A stretch of DNA of 36,368 nt from an uncultured Rhodobacterales bacterium. Its GTDB lineage: Bacteria > Pseudomonadota > Alphaproteobacteria > Rhodobacterales > Rhodobacteraceae. The DNA lies in contig CAIQOV010000001.1 of the NCBI GenBank assembly GCA_903873585.1, positions 1 through 36,368 on the forward strand, in the 5' to 3' direction. The notes under the pieces are model-generated. The model had not been told where the DNA came from. It made no database searches and was given only the letters and a program-made list of their open reading frames with translations. A program made the translations under genes and the position numbers. Shown here one piece after another: positions 26,844 to 36,368 of the stretch; position 1 is the stretch's first letter; every line of letters starts with the position of its first letter.

Positions 26844-27454
26844 CCGTGGCAGACCTGGCCTTTTACGCCTTTTCCACCGTCACGGTGGCCGCCGCCTTGA
26901 TGGTGACGCTGTCGCGCAATCCGGTGCATTCGGTGCTGTGGTTGATCTTGACCTTTCTGTCAGCGGCAGGGCTGTTTGTGCTGCTGGGGGCAGAATTTGT
27001 CGCGATGCTGCTGATCATCGTCTATGTCGGCGCGGTGGCGGTGTTGTTCTTGTTCGTCGTGATGATGCTGGACGTGGATTTTGCCGAGCTGAAAAGTGAG
27101 ATGGCCAAGTATATGCCCATCGGCCTGTTGGTCGCGGTGATTTTGCTGATCCAACTGGCCTTTGGCCTTGGCGCTTGGGTGTCGGCCGACGGCGCTATGG
27201 GCCTGCACCAAGCGCCCACGCCCGATGCCAACCAGATCGACAACACCCGCGCTTTGGGGCTGCTGCTGTATGACAAATACCTTTACCTGTTCCAACTGGC
27301 GGGGCTGATCCTGCTGGTCGCCATGATTGGCGCGATTGTTCTAACGCTGCGCCATCGCCGTGACATCAAGCGGCAAAACGTGCTGCACCAGATGTGGCGC
27401 GATCCAGCTAAGGCGTTGGAGATGGTCGATGTGAAGCCGGGGCAGGGGCTTTAA
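26840..27454 (+). CDS. nuoJ: NADH-quinone oxidoreductase subunit J
   Basis: A 204-residue membrane subunit with five predicted helices. The characteristic pi-bulge helix segment [20 protein letters not shown] (about residues 57-76) is present, preceded by the helix LGAEFVAML. The C-terminal part is polar and longer than in E. coli. It starts inside the CMD gene stop (ATGA). The 97-base gap to nuoK carries a REP-like hairpin. Confidence 0.96.
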   Translation: MTVADLAFYAFSTVTVAAALMVTLSRNPVHSVLWLILTFLSAAGLFVLLGAEFVAMLLIIVYVGAVAVLFLFVVMMLDVDFAELKSEMAKYMPIGLLVAVILLIQLAFGLGAWVSADGAMGLHQAPTPDANQIDNTRALGLLLYDKYLYLFQLAGLILLVAMIGAIVLTLRHRRDIKRQNVLHQMWRDPAKALEMVDVKPGQGL

Positions 27455-27469
27455 AGGTTAAGCAACAAA

Positions 27470-27489
27470 GGTGCGTGCCAGCACGCACC
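27470..27489. repeat. REP-like hairpin between nuoJ and nuoK
   Basis: GGTGCGTG (27470-27477) pairs with CACGCACC (27482-27489) around CCAG, and CTACG follows. This GGTGCGTGC...GCACGCACCCTAC pattern recurs in many proteobacterial genomes as an intergenic repeat, as I recall. No T-tract follows, so read-through to nuoK is expected. It could set relative mRNA levels within the operon. Confidence 0.6.
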
Positions 27490-27551
27490 CTACGAGATCG
27501 GCGGGTTTACCCGCGACTGACTGAAACGGGCCAAGACCCGGAGGGACTAGG

Positions 27552-27857
27552 ATGATCGGACTGCAACATTATCTTGTCGTGGCGGCGGCTTTGTTCGTCA
27601 TCGGCATCTTTGGCATCTTCCTGAACCGGAAGAACGTGATCGTCATCTTGATGTCGATCGAGTTGATGCTTCTCGCGGTCAACCTGAACTTTGTCGCTTT
27701 CTCGTCGCAGGCGGGTGATCTGGTGGGGCAGGTGTTCAGCCTGCTGATCCTGACCGTGGCCGCGGCAGAGGCGGCGATTGGTCTGGCTATTCTGGTCGTG
27801 TTCTTCCGCAATCGTGGGTCGATTGCTGTGGAAGATGCCAATGTGATGAAGGGCTAA
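27552..27857 (+). CDS. nuoK: NADH-quinone oxidoreductase subunit K
   Basis: A 101-residue antiporter-like small subunit with three helices. [18 protein letters not shown] (about residues 33-50) contains the conserved membrane glutamate of helix 2, and [16 protein letters not shown] (about 72-87) that of helix 3. CCGGAGGGA precedes the ATG. It starts 4 bases before nuoL. Confidence 0.97.
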   Translation: MIGLQHYLVVAAALFVIGIFGIFLNRKNVIVILMSIELMLLAVNLNFVAFSSQAGDLVGQVFSLLILTVAAAEAAIGLAILVVFFRNRGSIAVEDANVMKG

Positions 27858-27861
27858 GGGT

Positions 27862-29871
27862 ATGGTAACGGTCATCCTTCTTGCCCCCTTGGTGGGTGCG
27901 CTGATTTGCGGGTTCTTCTGGCGCTTGATTGGCGAAAAGGCGGGGCAGATTGTCTCGGCCGCTTTGCTGTTCTTGGCGGCGGGCCTGTCTTGGTATGTGT
28001 TTTTGACCTTTGACGGGGTAACACAGCACATCGAACTGCTGCGCTGGATCGAAAGCGGCTCACTGTCGACCGATTGGGGCATTCGGCTTGATCGGTTGAC
28101 GGCGATCATGCTCGTTGTGGTCAACACAGTGTCGGCTTTGGTGCACCTGTACAGCTTTGGCTACATGGCGCATGACGAAAACTGGGGCCATGACGAGCCC
28201 TACCGCGCCCGCTTCTTTGCCTATCTGTCGTTCTTTACCTTTGCCATGCTTGCACTGATCACCTCTGACAATCTGGTGCAGATGTTCTTTGGCTGGGAGG
28301 GTGTGGGCGTAGCCTCTTACCTGCTGATCGGGTTCTACTACCGCAAGCCCACTGCCAATGCGGCGGCGATCAAGGCCTTTGTGGTCAACCGCGTGGGCGA
28401 CTTTGGCTTTGCCTTGGGGATTTTCGGCCTGTTCTACCTGACCGATTCCATCAAGTTTGACGATGTTTTTGCCGCCACCCCCACCTTGGGCACCACCAGC
28501 TTGCATTTCCTGTGGGCCGATTGGAATGCCGCCAACCTGATTGGCGTGCTGTTGTTCATCGGCGCTTGCGGCAAATCGGCGCAACTGTTCTTGCACACAT
28601 GGCTTCCCGACGCGATGGAGGGGCCAACTCCCGTGTCAGCCCTGATCCACGCCGCAACGATGGTAACGGCCGGCGTGTTTTTGGTCTGCCGGATGTCGCC
28701 GCTGTTTGAGTTTGCGCCCGAAGCTAAGGCGTTTATCGTGGTCATCGGAGCCTCGACGGCGTTTTTTGCCGCCACTGTCGGCTTGGTGCAAAACGACATC
28801 AAACGGGTCATCGCTTATTCGACCTGTTCGCAACTGGGCTATATGTTTGTGGCCGCAGGGTCGGGCGTGTATGGGGCGGCGATGTTCCACCTGTTCACCC
28901 ACGCTTTCTTTAAAGCGATGCTGTTCTTGGGGGCTGGGTCGGTCATCACCGCGATGCACCACGAACAAGATATGCGCAATTACGGTGGCTTGCGCAAAAA
29001 GGTGCCCTTCACCTTTGCCATGATGATGATCGGCACGCTGGCGATCACCGGCGTGGGCATTCCCTTCTCGGGCGAGTTGTTTGGCACGCCGATTGGCTTT
29101 GCAGGCTTCTTGTCGAAAGACGCGATCATCGAAAGTGCTTATGCGGGTGGGTCGATGTATGCCTTTACCTTGCTGGTGGTGGCGGCCTGCTTCACCTCGT
29201 TCTACTCGTGGCGGTTGATTTTTATGACCTTCTACGGGCCAGAAAAGGGCGATCATCACGCGCACGAACACGCCCACGAAAGCCCCTTGGTGATGACCAT
29301 TCCGCTGGCCGTTCTGGCTTTGGGGGCGGTGTTTGCGGGGATGGTCTGGTTCAACGATTTCTTCGGCAATCATGAAACCATGTCGGCTTTCTTCTCGCTG
29401 CACGAAGGGGCTGCACCGGGGGCGGGGGCGATTTATTACGGCGCTGAGAATAAGGTGCTGGAATTGGCGCATGAAAGCCCCGTTTGGGTTAGCCTGTCGC
29501 CCTTTATCGCGATGCTGATTGGCTTTGCCGTGGCGTTTCAGTTCTACATCCGCAATCCCAAGCTGCCGGGCCAACTGGCCGAACAACAAGCGCCGCTTTA
29601 CCGCTTCTTGCTCAACAAGTGGTATTTTGACGAGCTGTACGATGTGCTGTTTGTGCGCTCTGCCAAGGCCTTGGGGCGTTTGCTGTGGAAGCGCGGCGAT
29701 GGTGACATCATTGACGGCACGCTGAACGGCATTGCCATGGGAATCGTGCCGTTCTTTACCCGCCTCGCTGGTCGCGCCCAATCGGGCTATATCTTCACCT
29801 ATGCCTTCGCCATGGTTCTAGGGATCGTTGGTTTGATCACTTGGATGTCCATCGCCGGGGGGACGCACTGA
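27862..29871 (+). CDS. nuoL: NADH-quinone oxidoreductase subunit L
   Basis: A 669-residue distal Mrp-antiporter-like proton pump subunit. The antiporter core includes [20 protein letters not shown] (about residues 147-166, conserved Glu), [20 protein letters not shown] and the discontinuous-helix region around [17 protein letters not shown] His-rich loop, [10 protein letters not shown] (about 463-472), precedes the last helices. The C-terminus forms the lateral helix and anchor. It shares a base with nuoM (TGATG). Confidence 0.98.
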   Translation: MVTVILLAPLVGALICGFFWRLIGEKAGQIVSAALLFLAAGLSWYVFLTFDGVTQHIELLRWIESGSLSTDWGIRLDRLTAIMLVVVNTVSALVHLYSFGYMAHDENWGHDEPYRARFFAYLSFFTFAMLALITSDNLVQMFFGWEGVGVASYLLIGFYYRKPTANAAAIKAFVVNRVGDFGFALGIFGLFYLTDSIKFDDVFAATPTLGTTSLHFLWADWNAANLIGVLLFIGACGKSAQLFLHTWLPDAMEGPTPVSALIHAATMVTAGVFLVCRMSPLFEFAPEAKAFIVVIGASTAFFAATVGLVQNDIKRVIAYSTCSQLGYMFVAAGSGVYGAAMFHLFTHAFFKAMLFLGAGSVITAMHHEQDMRNYGGLRKKVPFTFAMMMIGTLAITGVGIPFSGELFGTPIGFAGFLSKDAIIESAYAGGSMYAFTLLVVAACFTSFYSWRLIFMTFYGPEKGDHHAHEHAHESPLVMTIPLAVLALGAVFAGMVWFNDFFGNHETMSAFFSLHEGAAPGAGAIYYGAENKVLELAHESPVWVSLSPFIAMLIGFAVAFQFYIRNPKLPGQLAEQQAPLYRFLLNKWYFDELYDVLFVRSAKALGRLLWKRGDGDIIDGTLNGIAMGIVPFFTRLAGRAQSGYIFTYAFAMVLGIVGLITWMSIAGGTH

Positions 29872-31391
29872 TGAACAACCTTCTGTCCCTGATTACGTTT
29901 GTGCCCGCCATTGCGGCGGCCATTCTGGCGCTGTTCTTGCGCGGCAATGATGCTGCCGCACAGCGCAATGCCAAATGGTTGGCGCTTTTTGCAACGGTTG
30001 TCAGCTTTGCCCTGTCGCTGCTGCTGCTGAAAGGGTTTGATCCCGCCAACATCGGCTTTCAGTTTGTGGAAGATCGCCCGTGGATCATGGGTCTGCATTA
30101 CAAAATGGGCGTCGATGGCATTTCGATCTTGTTTGTCATGCTGACCACGTTCCTGATGCCGATCACGATTGCCTCGTGCTGGAACGTCGAAACCCGCGTC
30201 AAAGATTACATGATCGCCTTCCTGCTGCTGGAAACGCTGATGCTGGGCGTGTTCACGGCGCTTGATCTGGTGCTGTTCTATCTGTTCTTCGAAGCGGGCC
30301 TGATCCCGATGTTCTTGATCATCGGTATCTGGGGCGGGTTGAACCGGATTTATGCTGCGTTCAAGTTCTTCTTGTACACCTTCTTCGGTTCGGTTCTGAT
30401 GCTGGTGGCCATGGTCGCGATGTATCACGCGGCGGGCACCACTGATATTCCCACGCTGATGACCTATCAGTTCAGCCATGAACCGATTTTGGCTTGGGGG
30501 CTGACGATCACGGGTGGCTTGCAGACGCTGCTGTTCTTGGCCTTCTTTGCCAGTTTTGCGGTGAAAATGCCGATGTGGCCGGTGCATACGTGGTTGCCCG
30601 ATGCCCACGTGCAGGCCCCCACCGCAGGGTCGGTCGTGCTGGCCGCGATTTTGCTGAAAATGGGCGGCTATGGGTTCTTGCGCTTTTCGATGCCGATGTT
30701 CCCCGTCGCAGCCCATTTGTGGACGCCGGTGGTGTTTTGGATGTCGGCCATTGCCATCGTCTACACCTCGCTTGTGGCGCTGGTGCAGTCTGACATGAAA
30801 AAGCTGGTGGCTTATTCGTCGGTGGCCCACATGGGCTATGTGACTTTGGGCATTTTCACCATGAACGCCCAAGGTCTTGACGGTGCGATGTTTCAGATGC
30901 TGAGCCACGGTTTCATCTCGGGCGCGATGTTCTTGTGTGTCGGCGTGATCTACGACCGGATGCACACGCGTGAGATTGACGCCTATGGTGGCCTGATCAA
31001 CCGTATGCCCGCCTATGCGCTGGTGTTCATGTTTTTCACCATGGCGAACGTGGGCCTGCCGGGCACTTCGGGCTTTGTCGGTGAATTCCTGACCCTGATG
31101 GGCGCGTTCCAAGCCGATACTTGGGTGGCGGCGGTCGCCACTTCGGGGGTGATCTTGTCAGCCGCTTACGGTTTGTGGCTTTACCGCCGCGTGGTGTTTG
31201 GCGCTTTGGTGAAAGAGGGTCTTAAAACCATCACCGACATGACCCGCCGCGAGCGCGCAATCTTTGCGCCCTTGATCATCATGACGCTGCTGCTAGGCGT
31301 TTATCCCAAGGTGGTGACTGACATCATCGACCCCTCGGTCCAAGCGATGGTGGCAAACTATGCCGCCGCCACAACGCCAGCCTCGAACTGA
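29871..31391 (+). CDS. nuoM: NADH-quinone oxidoreductase subunit M
   Basis: A 506-residue antiporter-like proton-pumping subunit. Visible motifs are [20 protein letters not shown] with the essential helix-5 Glu, [20 protein letters not shown] with the helix-7 Lys, and [15 protein letters not shown]. The start at 29871 overlaps the nuoL stop; an upstream in-frame start at 29841 lies within nuoL. Confidence 0.98.
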   Translation: MNNLLSLITFVPAIAAAILALFLRGNDAAAQRNAKWLALFATVVSFALSLLLLKGFDPANIGFQFVEDRPWIMGLHYKMGVDGISILFVMLTTFLMPITIASCWNVETRVKDYMIAFLLLETLMLGVFTALDLVLFYLFFEAGLIPMFLIIGIWGGLNRIYAAFKFFLYTFFGSVLMLVAMVAMYHAAGTTDIPTLMTYQFSHEPILAWGLTITGGLQTLLFLAFFASFAVKMPMWPVHTWLPDAHVQAPTAGSVVLAAILLKMGGYGFLRFSMPMFPVAAHLWTPVVFWMSAIAIVYTSLVALVQSDMKKLVAYSSVAHMGYVTLGIFTMNAQGLDGAMFQMLSHGFISGAMFLCVGVIYDRMHTREIDAYGGLINRMPAYALVFMFFTMANVGLPGTSGFVGEFLTLMGAFQADTWVAAVATSGVILSAAYGLWLYRRVVFGALVKEGLKTITDMTRRERAIFAPLIIMTLLLGVYPKVVTDIIDPSVQAMVANYAAATTPASN

Positions 31392-31404
31392 AAGGGCGCA
31401 TAAG

Positions 31405-32841
31405 ATGTTGAGCCAAGATATCGCAATCGTCCTGCCGGAACTGGTTCTGGCGATCTATACTCTGCTGGCGCTGCTTGTGGCGGTTTACACCGGCAAAGAC
31501 GGGCTGACCCAACTGGTCACTTGGGCCACCGCCGCCGTGATGGTTGCTGTGGCACTTTGGGTGGCTGTGGCGGGGGCGGGCAGCCAGACGGCGTTTGGCG
31601 GGCTGTTTATCGACGACGCTTTTGCGCGCTTTGCCAAGGTGGCGATTTTGCTGTCAGGGGCTGCGATCTTGCTGGTGAGCGAGGGTTATATGGCCAAGCG
31701 CGGCTTGGCGCGGTTTGAATATCCGCTGCTGATTGCACTCGCCACGATTGGCATGATGGCTATGGTGTCGGCGGGCGATCTGATGTCGCTGTACATGGGG
31801 CTAGAACTGCAATCACTGGCGCTTTACGTGGTGGCTGCGCTGGACCGTGATAGCAAAACCTCAACCGAAGCGGGGTTGAAGTATTTCGTCCTTGGCGCTT
31901 TGTCGTCGGGCCTGCTGCTGTACGGGGCTTCGCTGGTTTACGGCTATGCCGGAACCACCAGCTTTGCGGGCATTCTGACCACGGTGCAGCACGGCGTGCC
32001 TGTTGGTCTGCTGTTTGGCCTTGTGTTCATGCTGGCGGGATTGGCGTTCAAAATCTCGGCCGCGCCGTTCCATATGTGGACGCCTGACGTTTACGAAGGT
32101 GCGCCCACCCCGATCACCGCCTTTTTCGCCACGGCCCCCAAGGTCGCGGCAATGGCGCTGATTGCGCGCTTGGTGCATGGGGCTTTTGGCGGCATCACCC
32201 CGCAATGGGCGCAAGTTTTGGCGGTGCTCTCGGTGCTGTCGATGTTCGTGGGTGCAGTCGCCGCCATCGGGCAGAAAGACATCAAACGCCTGATGGCCTA
32301 TTCGTCGATTGCCCATATGGGCTTTGCGCTGATGGGTTTGGCCTCGGGCACGGCATTCGGCGTGCAGGCGATGCTGGTTTATATGGCGATTTATGTGACG
32401 ATGAACTTGGGCACTTTCGCCTTCATCTTATCACTAGAGATGGACGGTAAGCCTGTCACCGACATCACCTTGCTAAACCAGTTCTCAAAGCGCGAACCGC
32501 TTAAGGCGCTGGCGGTGCTGGTGCTGATGTTCTCGCTGGCGGGTGTGCCGCCGATGCTGGGCTTTTTCGGGAAGTTCTATGTGCTGAAAGCCGCGGTTGA
32601 TGCCGGTATGGGCTGGCTTGCGGTGGCAGGGGTAATCGCCTCGGTCATCGGGGCGTTTTATTACCTGCGCATCGTGTTCTATATGTATTTCGGCGCAGAA
32701 CAGGCGGGCGCTGACAGCAAGATGAACCCCGTGCAATGGCTGGCTTTGATGGGCGTGGCCGTGGTGATGCTGGCGGCTGTGGTGAACTTCTTCGGGCTGG
32801 AACCTGCGGCCGTTGCCGCCGCCGCCGCTCTTGTCGGCTAA
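31405..32841 (+). CDS. nuoN: NADH-quinone oxidoreductase subunit N
   Basis: This 478-residue protein is the third antiporter-like subunit and the last nuo gene. Typical segments are [20 protein letters not shown] (about residues 125-144), [20 protein letters not shown] and [26 protein letters not shown] lies upstream of ATG 31405. The Ala-rich C-terminus runs into the probable TTG start of birA. Confidence 0.98.
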   Translation: MLSQDIAIVLPELVLAIYTLLALLVAVYTGKDGLTQLVTWATAAVMVAVALWVAVAGAGSQTAFGGLFIDDAFARFAKVAILLSGAAILLVSEGYMAKRGLARFEYPLLIALATIGMMAMVSAGDLMSLYMGLELQSLALYVVAALDRDSKTSTEAGLKYFVLGALSSGLLLYGASLVYGYAGTTSFAGILTTVQHGVPVGLLFGLVFMLAGLAFKISAAPFHMWTPDVYEGAPTPITAFFATAPKVAAMALIARLVHGAFGGITPQWAQVLAVLSVLSMFVGAVAAIGQKDIKRLMAYSSIAHMGFALMGLASGTAFGVQAMLVYMAIYVTMNLGTFAFILSLEMDGKPVTDITLLNQFSKREPLKALAVLVLMFSLAGVPPMLGFFGKFYVLKAAVDAGMGWLAVAGVIASVIGAFYYLRIVFYMYFGAEQAGADSKMNPVQWLALMGVAVVMLAAVVNFFGLEPAAVAAAAALVG

Positions 32842-33592
32842 GGGTTCGGTCTGGCCCGCAGGTGTGGCGCGCCACATCTGCGACAGTCTTGACAGCACCA
32901 ACGCCCATGCTTTGCGATTGGCCCCGGTAACACTGGGGCCATCGTGGTTCGTGGCCTATGAACAAACGGCTGGGAAGGGCAGGCGCGCGCGCCCTTGGGT
33001 TAGCCCGCGCGGCAATTTTCACGCGACCTTGCTGCTGCATCCGAAAGAGCCTGCCGCCCAAGTGGCGCTGCGCTCGTTTGCTGCGGCACTGGCACTGCGC
33101 GATGCGCTGGTGACGCTGACCGATCTGCCGCAGGCCTTCACGCTTAAATGGCCCAATGATGTGCTGCTCAATGGCGGCAAGCTGGCGGGGATATTGCTGG
33201 AAAGTTCGTCAAGCGGGGCTGGTGTGGCGCATTTGGCCATTGGCACAGGCGTGAACCTGATTGCAGCACCTGATGCCAGTTTGGTGGAACAGGGCGCTTT
33301 GAAACCCGTTTCGCTTTTAGGTGAAACCGGCCTGCGGGTTGATCCGGAAACCTTCCTAACCCACCTCGCAAGCGCCTATGCCAATTGGGAGCACACCTTC
33401 ACCACCCAAGGCTTCGCCCCCTTGCGCGCTGCTTGGCTGTCGCACGCCGCCCGCTTGGGCGAAACCATCCGCGCGCGCACGGGCACCACCACCCACCATG
33501 GCACCTTTGAAACGATCGACGAAACCGGCGCGCTGATCTTGCGCATGGGCCAAGAAACCCTCGCCATTCCTGCCGCCGAGGTGTTCTTTTGA
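32831..33592 (+). CDS. birA: Biotin-[acetyl-CoA carboxylase] ligase (monofunctional)
   Basis: This protein of about 253 residues activates biotin with ATP and attaches it to carrier proteins such as AccB. Motifs are SLDSTNAHA (about residues 19-27), GKGRRARPW (48-56, biotinyl-AMP loop) and [20 protein letters not shown] (106-125). It lacks the N-terminal repressor HTH of E. coli BirA. The start is uncertain. TTG 32831, overlapping the end of nuoN, is chosen because the conserved WP before the first motif requires a start upstream of GTG 32864; TTG 32813 is another in-frame option. Confidence 0.92.
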   Translation: MSAKGSVWPAGVARHICDSLDSTNAHALRLAPVTLGPSWFVAYEQTAGKGRRARPWVSPRGNFHATLLLHPKEPAAQVALRSFAAALALRDALVTLTDLPQAFTLKWPNDVLLNGGKLAGILLESSSSGAGVAHLAIGTGVNLIAAPDASLVEQGALKPVSLLGETGLRVDPETFLTHLASAYANWEHTFTTQGFAPLRAAWLSHAARLGETIRARTGTTTHHGTFETIDETGALILRMGQETLAIPAAEVFF

Positions 33593-33682
33593 CCTGCCTT
33601 TCCCCGCATCTTGCGCTAAATACGCCACGATAAGCGCAAGGGGTGTGAAACCCCTTGGCTCTTCGCATCAACAGGTGATCCC

Positions 33683-34462
33683 ATGCTTTTGGCCATCGAC
33701 TGCGGCAACACCAACACCGTCTTTTCCGTCTGGGACGGCGCAAAGTTTCGCGTGACATGGCGGATTTCGACCGATCACAAGCGCACGGCGGATGAGTATT
33801 TCGTCTGGCTGTCCTCACTCATCGCGCTGACCAAGGCCGAGGTGTCGATCACCGAGGCGATCATTTCTTCCACCGTGCCGCGTGTGGTCTTTAACCTGCG
33901 CGTGCTGTGCAACCGCTACTTTGACTGCCGCCCCGTTGTGGTGGGCAAGCCCGAATGCCGCCTTCCCATCGAACCGCGTGTCGATCAAGGCACAACCGTC
34001 GGCCCTGATCGGCTGGTGAACACCGCAGGCGCGTTTGATCGGCACGGGGGCAACCTGATTGTCGTTGATTTTGGCACCGCCACCACCTTTGATGTGGTTG
34101 ATTTTGACGGCGCTTACATTGGCGGCGTTATCGCCCCCGGTGCCAATCTGTCGCTAGAAGCGCTGCATATGGCAGCCGCAGCCCTGCCTCATGTTGATGT
34201 GGCAAAACCAGCGCGGGTGATTGGCACGAATACGGTGGCCTGTATGCAATCAGGCGTGTATTGGGGCTATATCGGGCTGGTCGAAGGCATCGTGCGTGAA
34301 GTGCGCAAGGAGCGTCCCTTTCCGATGAAAGTCATTGCAACGGGGGGGCTTGCGGCCCTCTTTGCCCAAGGAACCGATACGTTTGACGCGATCGAGGATG
34401 ATTTGACCATGCACGGTCTGGTCCTGATCCATGCCCTTAACAAAGACCACAGCGCCGTTTAA
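33683..34462 (+). CDS. coaX: Type III pantothenate kinase
   Basis: A 259-residue CoaX enzyme that phosphorylates pantothenate in the first step of coenzyme A synthesis. The ASKHA-fold phosphate loop LLAIDCGNTNTVFSVWDG carries Asp6. VGPDRLVNTAGAF near residue 111 and VVDFGTATTFDVVD near 128 are the other conserved blocks. AGGTGA precedes the ATG. It lies 90 bases after birA and 28 bases before rnj, an order often seen in alphaproteobacteria. Confidence 0.96.
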   Translation: MLLAIDCGNTNTVFSVWDGAKFRVTWRISTDHKRTADEYFVWLSSLIALTKAEVSITEAIISSTVPRVVFNLRVLCNRYFDCRPVVVGKPECRLPIEPRVDQGTTVGPDRLVNTAGAFDRHGGNLIVVDFGTATTFDVVDFDGAYIGGVIAPGANLSLEALHMAAAALPHVDVAKPARVIGTNTVACMQSGVYWGYIGLVEGIVREVRKERPFPMKVIATGGLAALFAQGTDTFDAIEDDLTMHGLVLIHALNKDHSAV

Positions 34463-34490
34463 GCGCGTGTTTGCAACATAGAGAGTGCCG

Positions 34491-36179
34491 ATGGCCCCGT
34501 CTAAAACCGGTGAACGACTGATCTACCTTCCTCTTGGCGGTGCCGGGGAAATTGGCATGAATGCCTATGTTTACGGCTACGGGATGCCGGGGAAAGAGCG
34601 GCTGATCTTGGTTGATCTGGGCGTGGCCTTTCCCGATATGGATGGCTCTCCCGGCGTGGATTTGATCATGGCCGACATCTCTTGGCTGACCGCGCGGTTG
34701 GACAGGTTGGAAGCGATTTTCATCACCCACGGCCATGAAGACCATCTGGGCGGGTTGCCGCATCTGTGGTCGCAGCTCAAAAAGCCGGTTTATGCCCGCG
34801 CCTTTACCGCGACTTTGGGCCGCATGAAGATGGAAGAGGCGGGCTTGGCGCGTGACGCCATCCGCACCGTCAAACCCCGCCCCGAGGTGATCACCGCCGG
34901 CCCGTTCGAGGTGCAGTTTGTGCCTGTCAGCCACTCGATCCCCGAAAGTGCGGCTTTGGTGATCGACACCCCCGCAGGGCGCATCGTGCATTCGGGCGAC
35001 TTCAAACTAGACCGCAACCCGATTGTGGGTGAAGCATGGGATGACGCCGCCTTTGAAGCCATCGCTGCCGAACGCCCGATCAAAGCGCTGATGTGCGACA
35101 GCACGAACGTATTTTCACCACTTCCCGGCCGGTCGGAATCGACACTTGGCGTGCCTTTGTCAGAATTGATCGCTGCCTCCAGCGGCATGGTTGTGGCCAC
35201 AACCTTTGCGTCAAACGTGGCGCGGTTGAAAACCTTGGCCGAGGCGGGCAGGGCGGCGGGGCGCACGATTTGCCTGCTGGGTCGGGCGATGAAGAAAATG
35301 GTTCTGGCGGGCGAAGAATCAGGCGTATTGCAGGGCTTTCCGCGCCACATCGGGCCAGAAGATGCGCAAGAAGTGCCGCGCAAGAACCTGATGCTGATCG
35401 TCACTGGCAGCCAAGGCGAACGCCGCGCGGCTTCGGCGCAACTTGCGCGCGGCAAGTATCTGGGCTTGGAAATGCGCGAGGGGGATACGTTCTTGTTCTC
35501 GTCTAAAACCATTCCGGGCAACGAGCGTGAAGTTTCAAAAGTGGTCAACGCCCTATCGGAAAAGGGTGTGACGATTGTCGATGATTCCAACGGCAAATAT
35601 CACGTCTCTGGCCATGCCAACCGCCCCGATCTGGAACATGTGCACCGTTTGCTTCTGCCCGATATGCTGCTGCCGATGCACGGCGAACACCGCCATCTGC
35701 GCGAACACGCCAAATTGGCCAAGGATTCCGGCATCGCCTCGCTGGTCGCGACCAATGGCATGATGATCGATCTGACGGGCGATGCGCCCAAAGTGGTGGA
35801 TCGCATCGAAGCGGGCCGGACCTATCTGGACGGCACGGCGCTGATCGGCGCGATGGACGGTGTGGTGCGCGACCGCATCCGTATGGCGCTGAACGGCCAT
35901 GTCACCGTCACGCTGATCGTTGACGAAGACGGCGAGGCTTTGGGCGAACCTTGGGTGGATACCATGGGCCTGCCCACCAAAGGGCGCGGCGGGCGCGAGC
36001 TGTCAGAGGTGCTGGAAGCCGATTTGGGCGCCTTTATCGCAGGCGCTGGCCGCAAGGTGATGGGCGATGACGACAAGCTGGAAGAGGCGCTGAAGCGTAC
36101 CGTGCGGCAAGTGGCTATGACAGAGATTGGCAAGAAGCCCGAAGTGATCGTTGTGATCAGCCGTTTGTCTGCGGAATAA
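34491..36179 (+). CDS. rnj: Ribonuclease J
   Basis: This 562-residue metallo-beta-lactamase/beta-CASP nuclease with 5'-3' exo- and endonuclease activity acts in rRNA maturation and mRNA decay. The zinc motif THGHEDHLGG gives His80, His82, Asp84 and His85. VHSGDFKLDRNP, MCDSTN and MHGEHRHLREHA are further beta-lactamase and beta-CASP blocks. ATG 34491 is preferred to GTG 34485 because GAGAG is then well spaced. A terminator follows at 36226-36260. Confidence 0.96.
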   Translation: MAPSKTGERLIYLPLGGAGEIGMNAYVYGYGMPGKERLILVDLGVAFPDMDGSPGVDLIMADISWLTARLDRLEAIFITHGHEDHLGGLPHLWSQLKKPVYARAFTATLGRMKMEEAGLARDAIRTVKPRPEVITAGPFEVQFVPVSHSIPESAALVIDTPAGRIVHSGDFKLDRNPIVGEAWDDAAFEAIAAERPIKALMCDSTNVFSPLPGRSESTLGVPLSELIAASSGMVVATTFASNVARLKTLAEAGRAAGRTICLLGRAMKKMVLAGEESGVLQGFPRHIGPEDAQEVPRKNLMLIVTGSQGERRAASAQLARGKYLGLEMREGDTFLFSSKTIPGNEREVSKVVNALSEKGVTIVDDSNGKYHVSGHANRPDLEHVHRLLLPDMLLPMHGEHRHLREHAKLAKDSGIASLVATNGMMIDLTGDAPKVVDRIEAGRTYLDGTALIGAMDGVVRDRIRMALNGHVTVTLIVDEDGEALGEPWVDTMGLPTKGRGGRELSEVLEADLGAFIAGAGRKVMGDDDKLEEALKRTVRQVAMTEIGKKPEVIVVISRLSAE

Positions 36180-36225
36180 TCGACTGCCTTGGCTGGGGGG
36201 CCCCCAAGCTGCAAACCTGCAATGA

Positions 36226-36260
36226 AAAACGCCTCGTCCAGATGATGGACGAGGCGTTTT
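36226..36260. terminator. Strong bidirectional terminator after rnj
   Basis: AAAACGCCTCGTCCA (36226-36240) and TGGACGAGGCGTTTT (36246-36260) form a 15-bp perfect stem with a 5-base loop, with A residues on the left arm and T residues on the right. It can end transcripts from both directions and lies between rnj and the convergent truncated gene. Confidence 0.9.
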
Positions 36261-36299
36261 GATTAGGCGGCGTAAACCTACGCCGAGGGCCGTCTGGAC

Positions 36300-36368
36300 T
36301 TAACGGTTTTTCTCGTCGGCCATTATGCGTTGGATGAGGTCGGGGTCACACTCTTCGTCGCGCAGGAA
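36300..36368 (-). CDS. C-terminal end of a minus-strand protein cut by the window
   Basis: Reading inward from the right edge, the minus strand encodes FLRDEECDPDLIQRIMADEK, then Asn-Arg and a TAA stop at 36300-36302. The bidirectional terminator follows at the expected place, which supports a real gene end. The 22 residues are charged and soluble. I do not recognise the family. Confidence 0.6.
   Translation of the reverse strand, partial: FLRDEECDPDLIQRIMADEKNR

Noticed and set aside
29799-31112. 437-codon minus-strand frame
   Set aside because: It is antisense to nuoM. The product is extremely His/Gln/Arg-rich, as expected for a mirror frame of a hydrophobic membrane protein gene.
36195-36206. 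G-run/C-run palindrome (TGGGGGGCCCCCA) after rnj
   Set aside because: A loopless palindrome of homopolymer runs cannot form a normal hairpin, and the real terminator lies 20 bases further on. Probably low-complexity sequence.

Overview
The window looks like chromosomal DNA of an alphaproteobacterium of the order Rhodobacterales. This rests on the protein sequences (NuoB, NuoE, CcmE and ArgS of Rhodobacter/Roseobacter type), on operon-embedded accessory families I recognise from that group (DUF5333- and DUF5337-like proteins inside the complex I operon), on a holin/endolysin pair of gene-transfer-agent type beside argS, and on high-GC codon use. Nearly all the DNA is coding. I see no rRNA, tRNA, CRISPR array, insertion sequence or prophage structural gene.

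Positions 1-3091 (minus strand) form a compact run purL - GNAT acetyltransferase - bolA-like - grxD, with grxD cut by the window edge. A 520-base gap follows; it holds a strong minus-strand terminator and a possible small RNA. Next come a LysR regulator (minus), divergent murI (plus, with its own terminator) and an orphan LuxR-type response regulator (minus). A second gap of about 350 bases precedes a translationally coupled pair encoding an exported phosphatase and a DUF1684 protein.

Positions 8175-16181 (plus) carry argC, ccmE, a GH108 endolysin plus a holin (probable lysis module of a gene transfer agent), argS, a SPOR-domain membrane protein, nagZ, scpA, scpB and a small unknown protein. 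Convergent to these, only 3 bases away, is a creA-family gene whose start looks frame-disrupted.

Positions 16879-32841 hold the complete 14-subunit NADH:quinone oxidoreductase (complex I) operon nuoA to nuoN in canonical order. It is interrupted by accessory genes: a His-rich two-helix membrane protein and a DUF5337-like protein between nuoE and nuoF, an exported DUF5333-like protein between nuoF and nuoG, and a carboxymuconolactone-decarboxylase-like protein between nuoI and nuoJ. Two further short overlapping reading frames flank nuoG. A REP-like hairpin sits between nuoJ and nuoK. The run continues into birA (biotin ligase), coaX (type III pantothenate kinase) and rnj (RNase J), and ends at a strong bidirectional terminator facing a truncated minus-strand gene.

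The most interesting material is the GTA-type lysis cassette with an EF-hand-like loop in the endolysin, the small accessory genes and micro-ORFs embedded in the complex I operon, the damaged creA start, and the candidate sRNA at 3424-3503. I did not find a wholly new multi-gene system. Start sites, promoters and small ORFs are read by eye.
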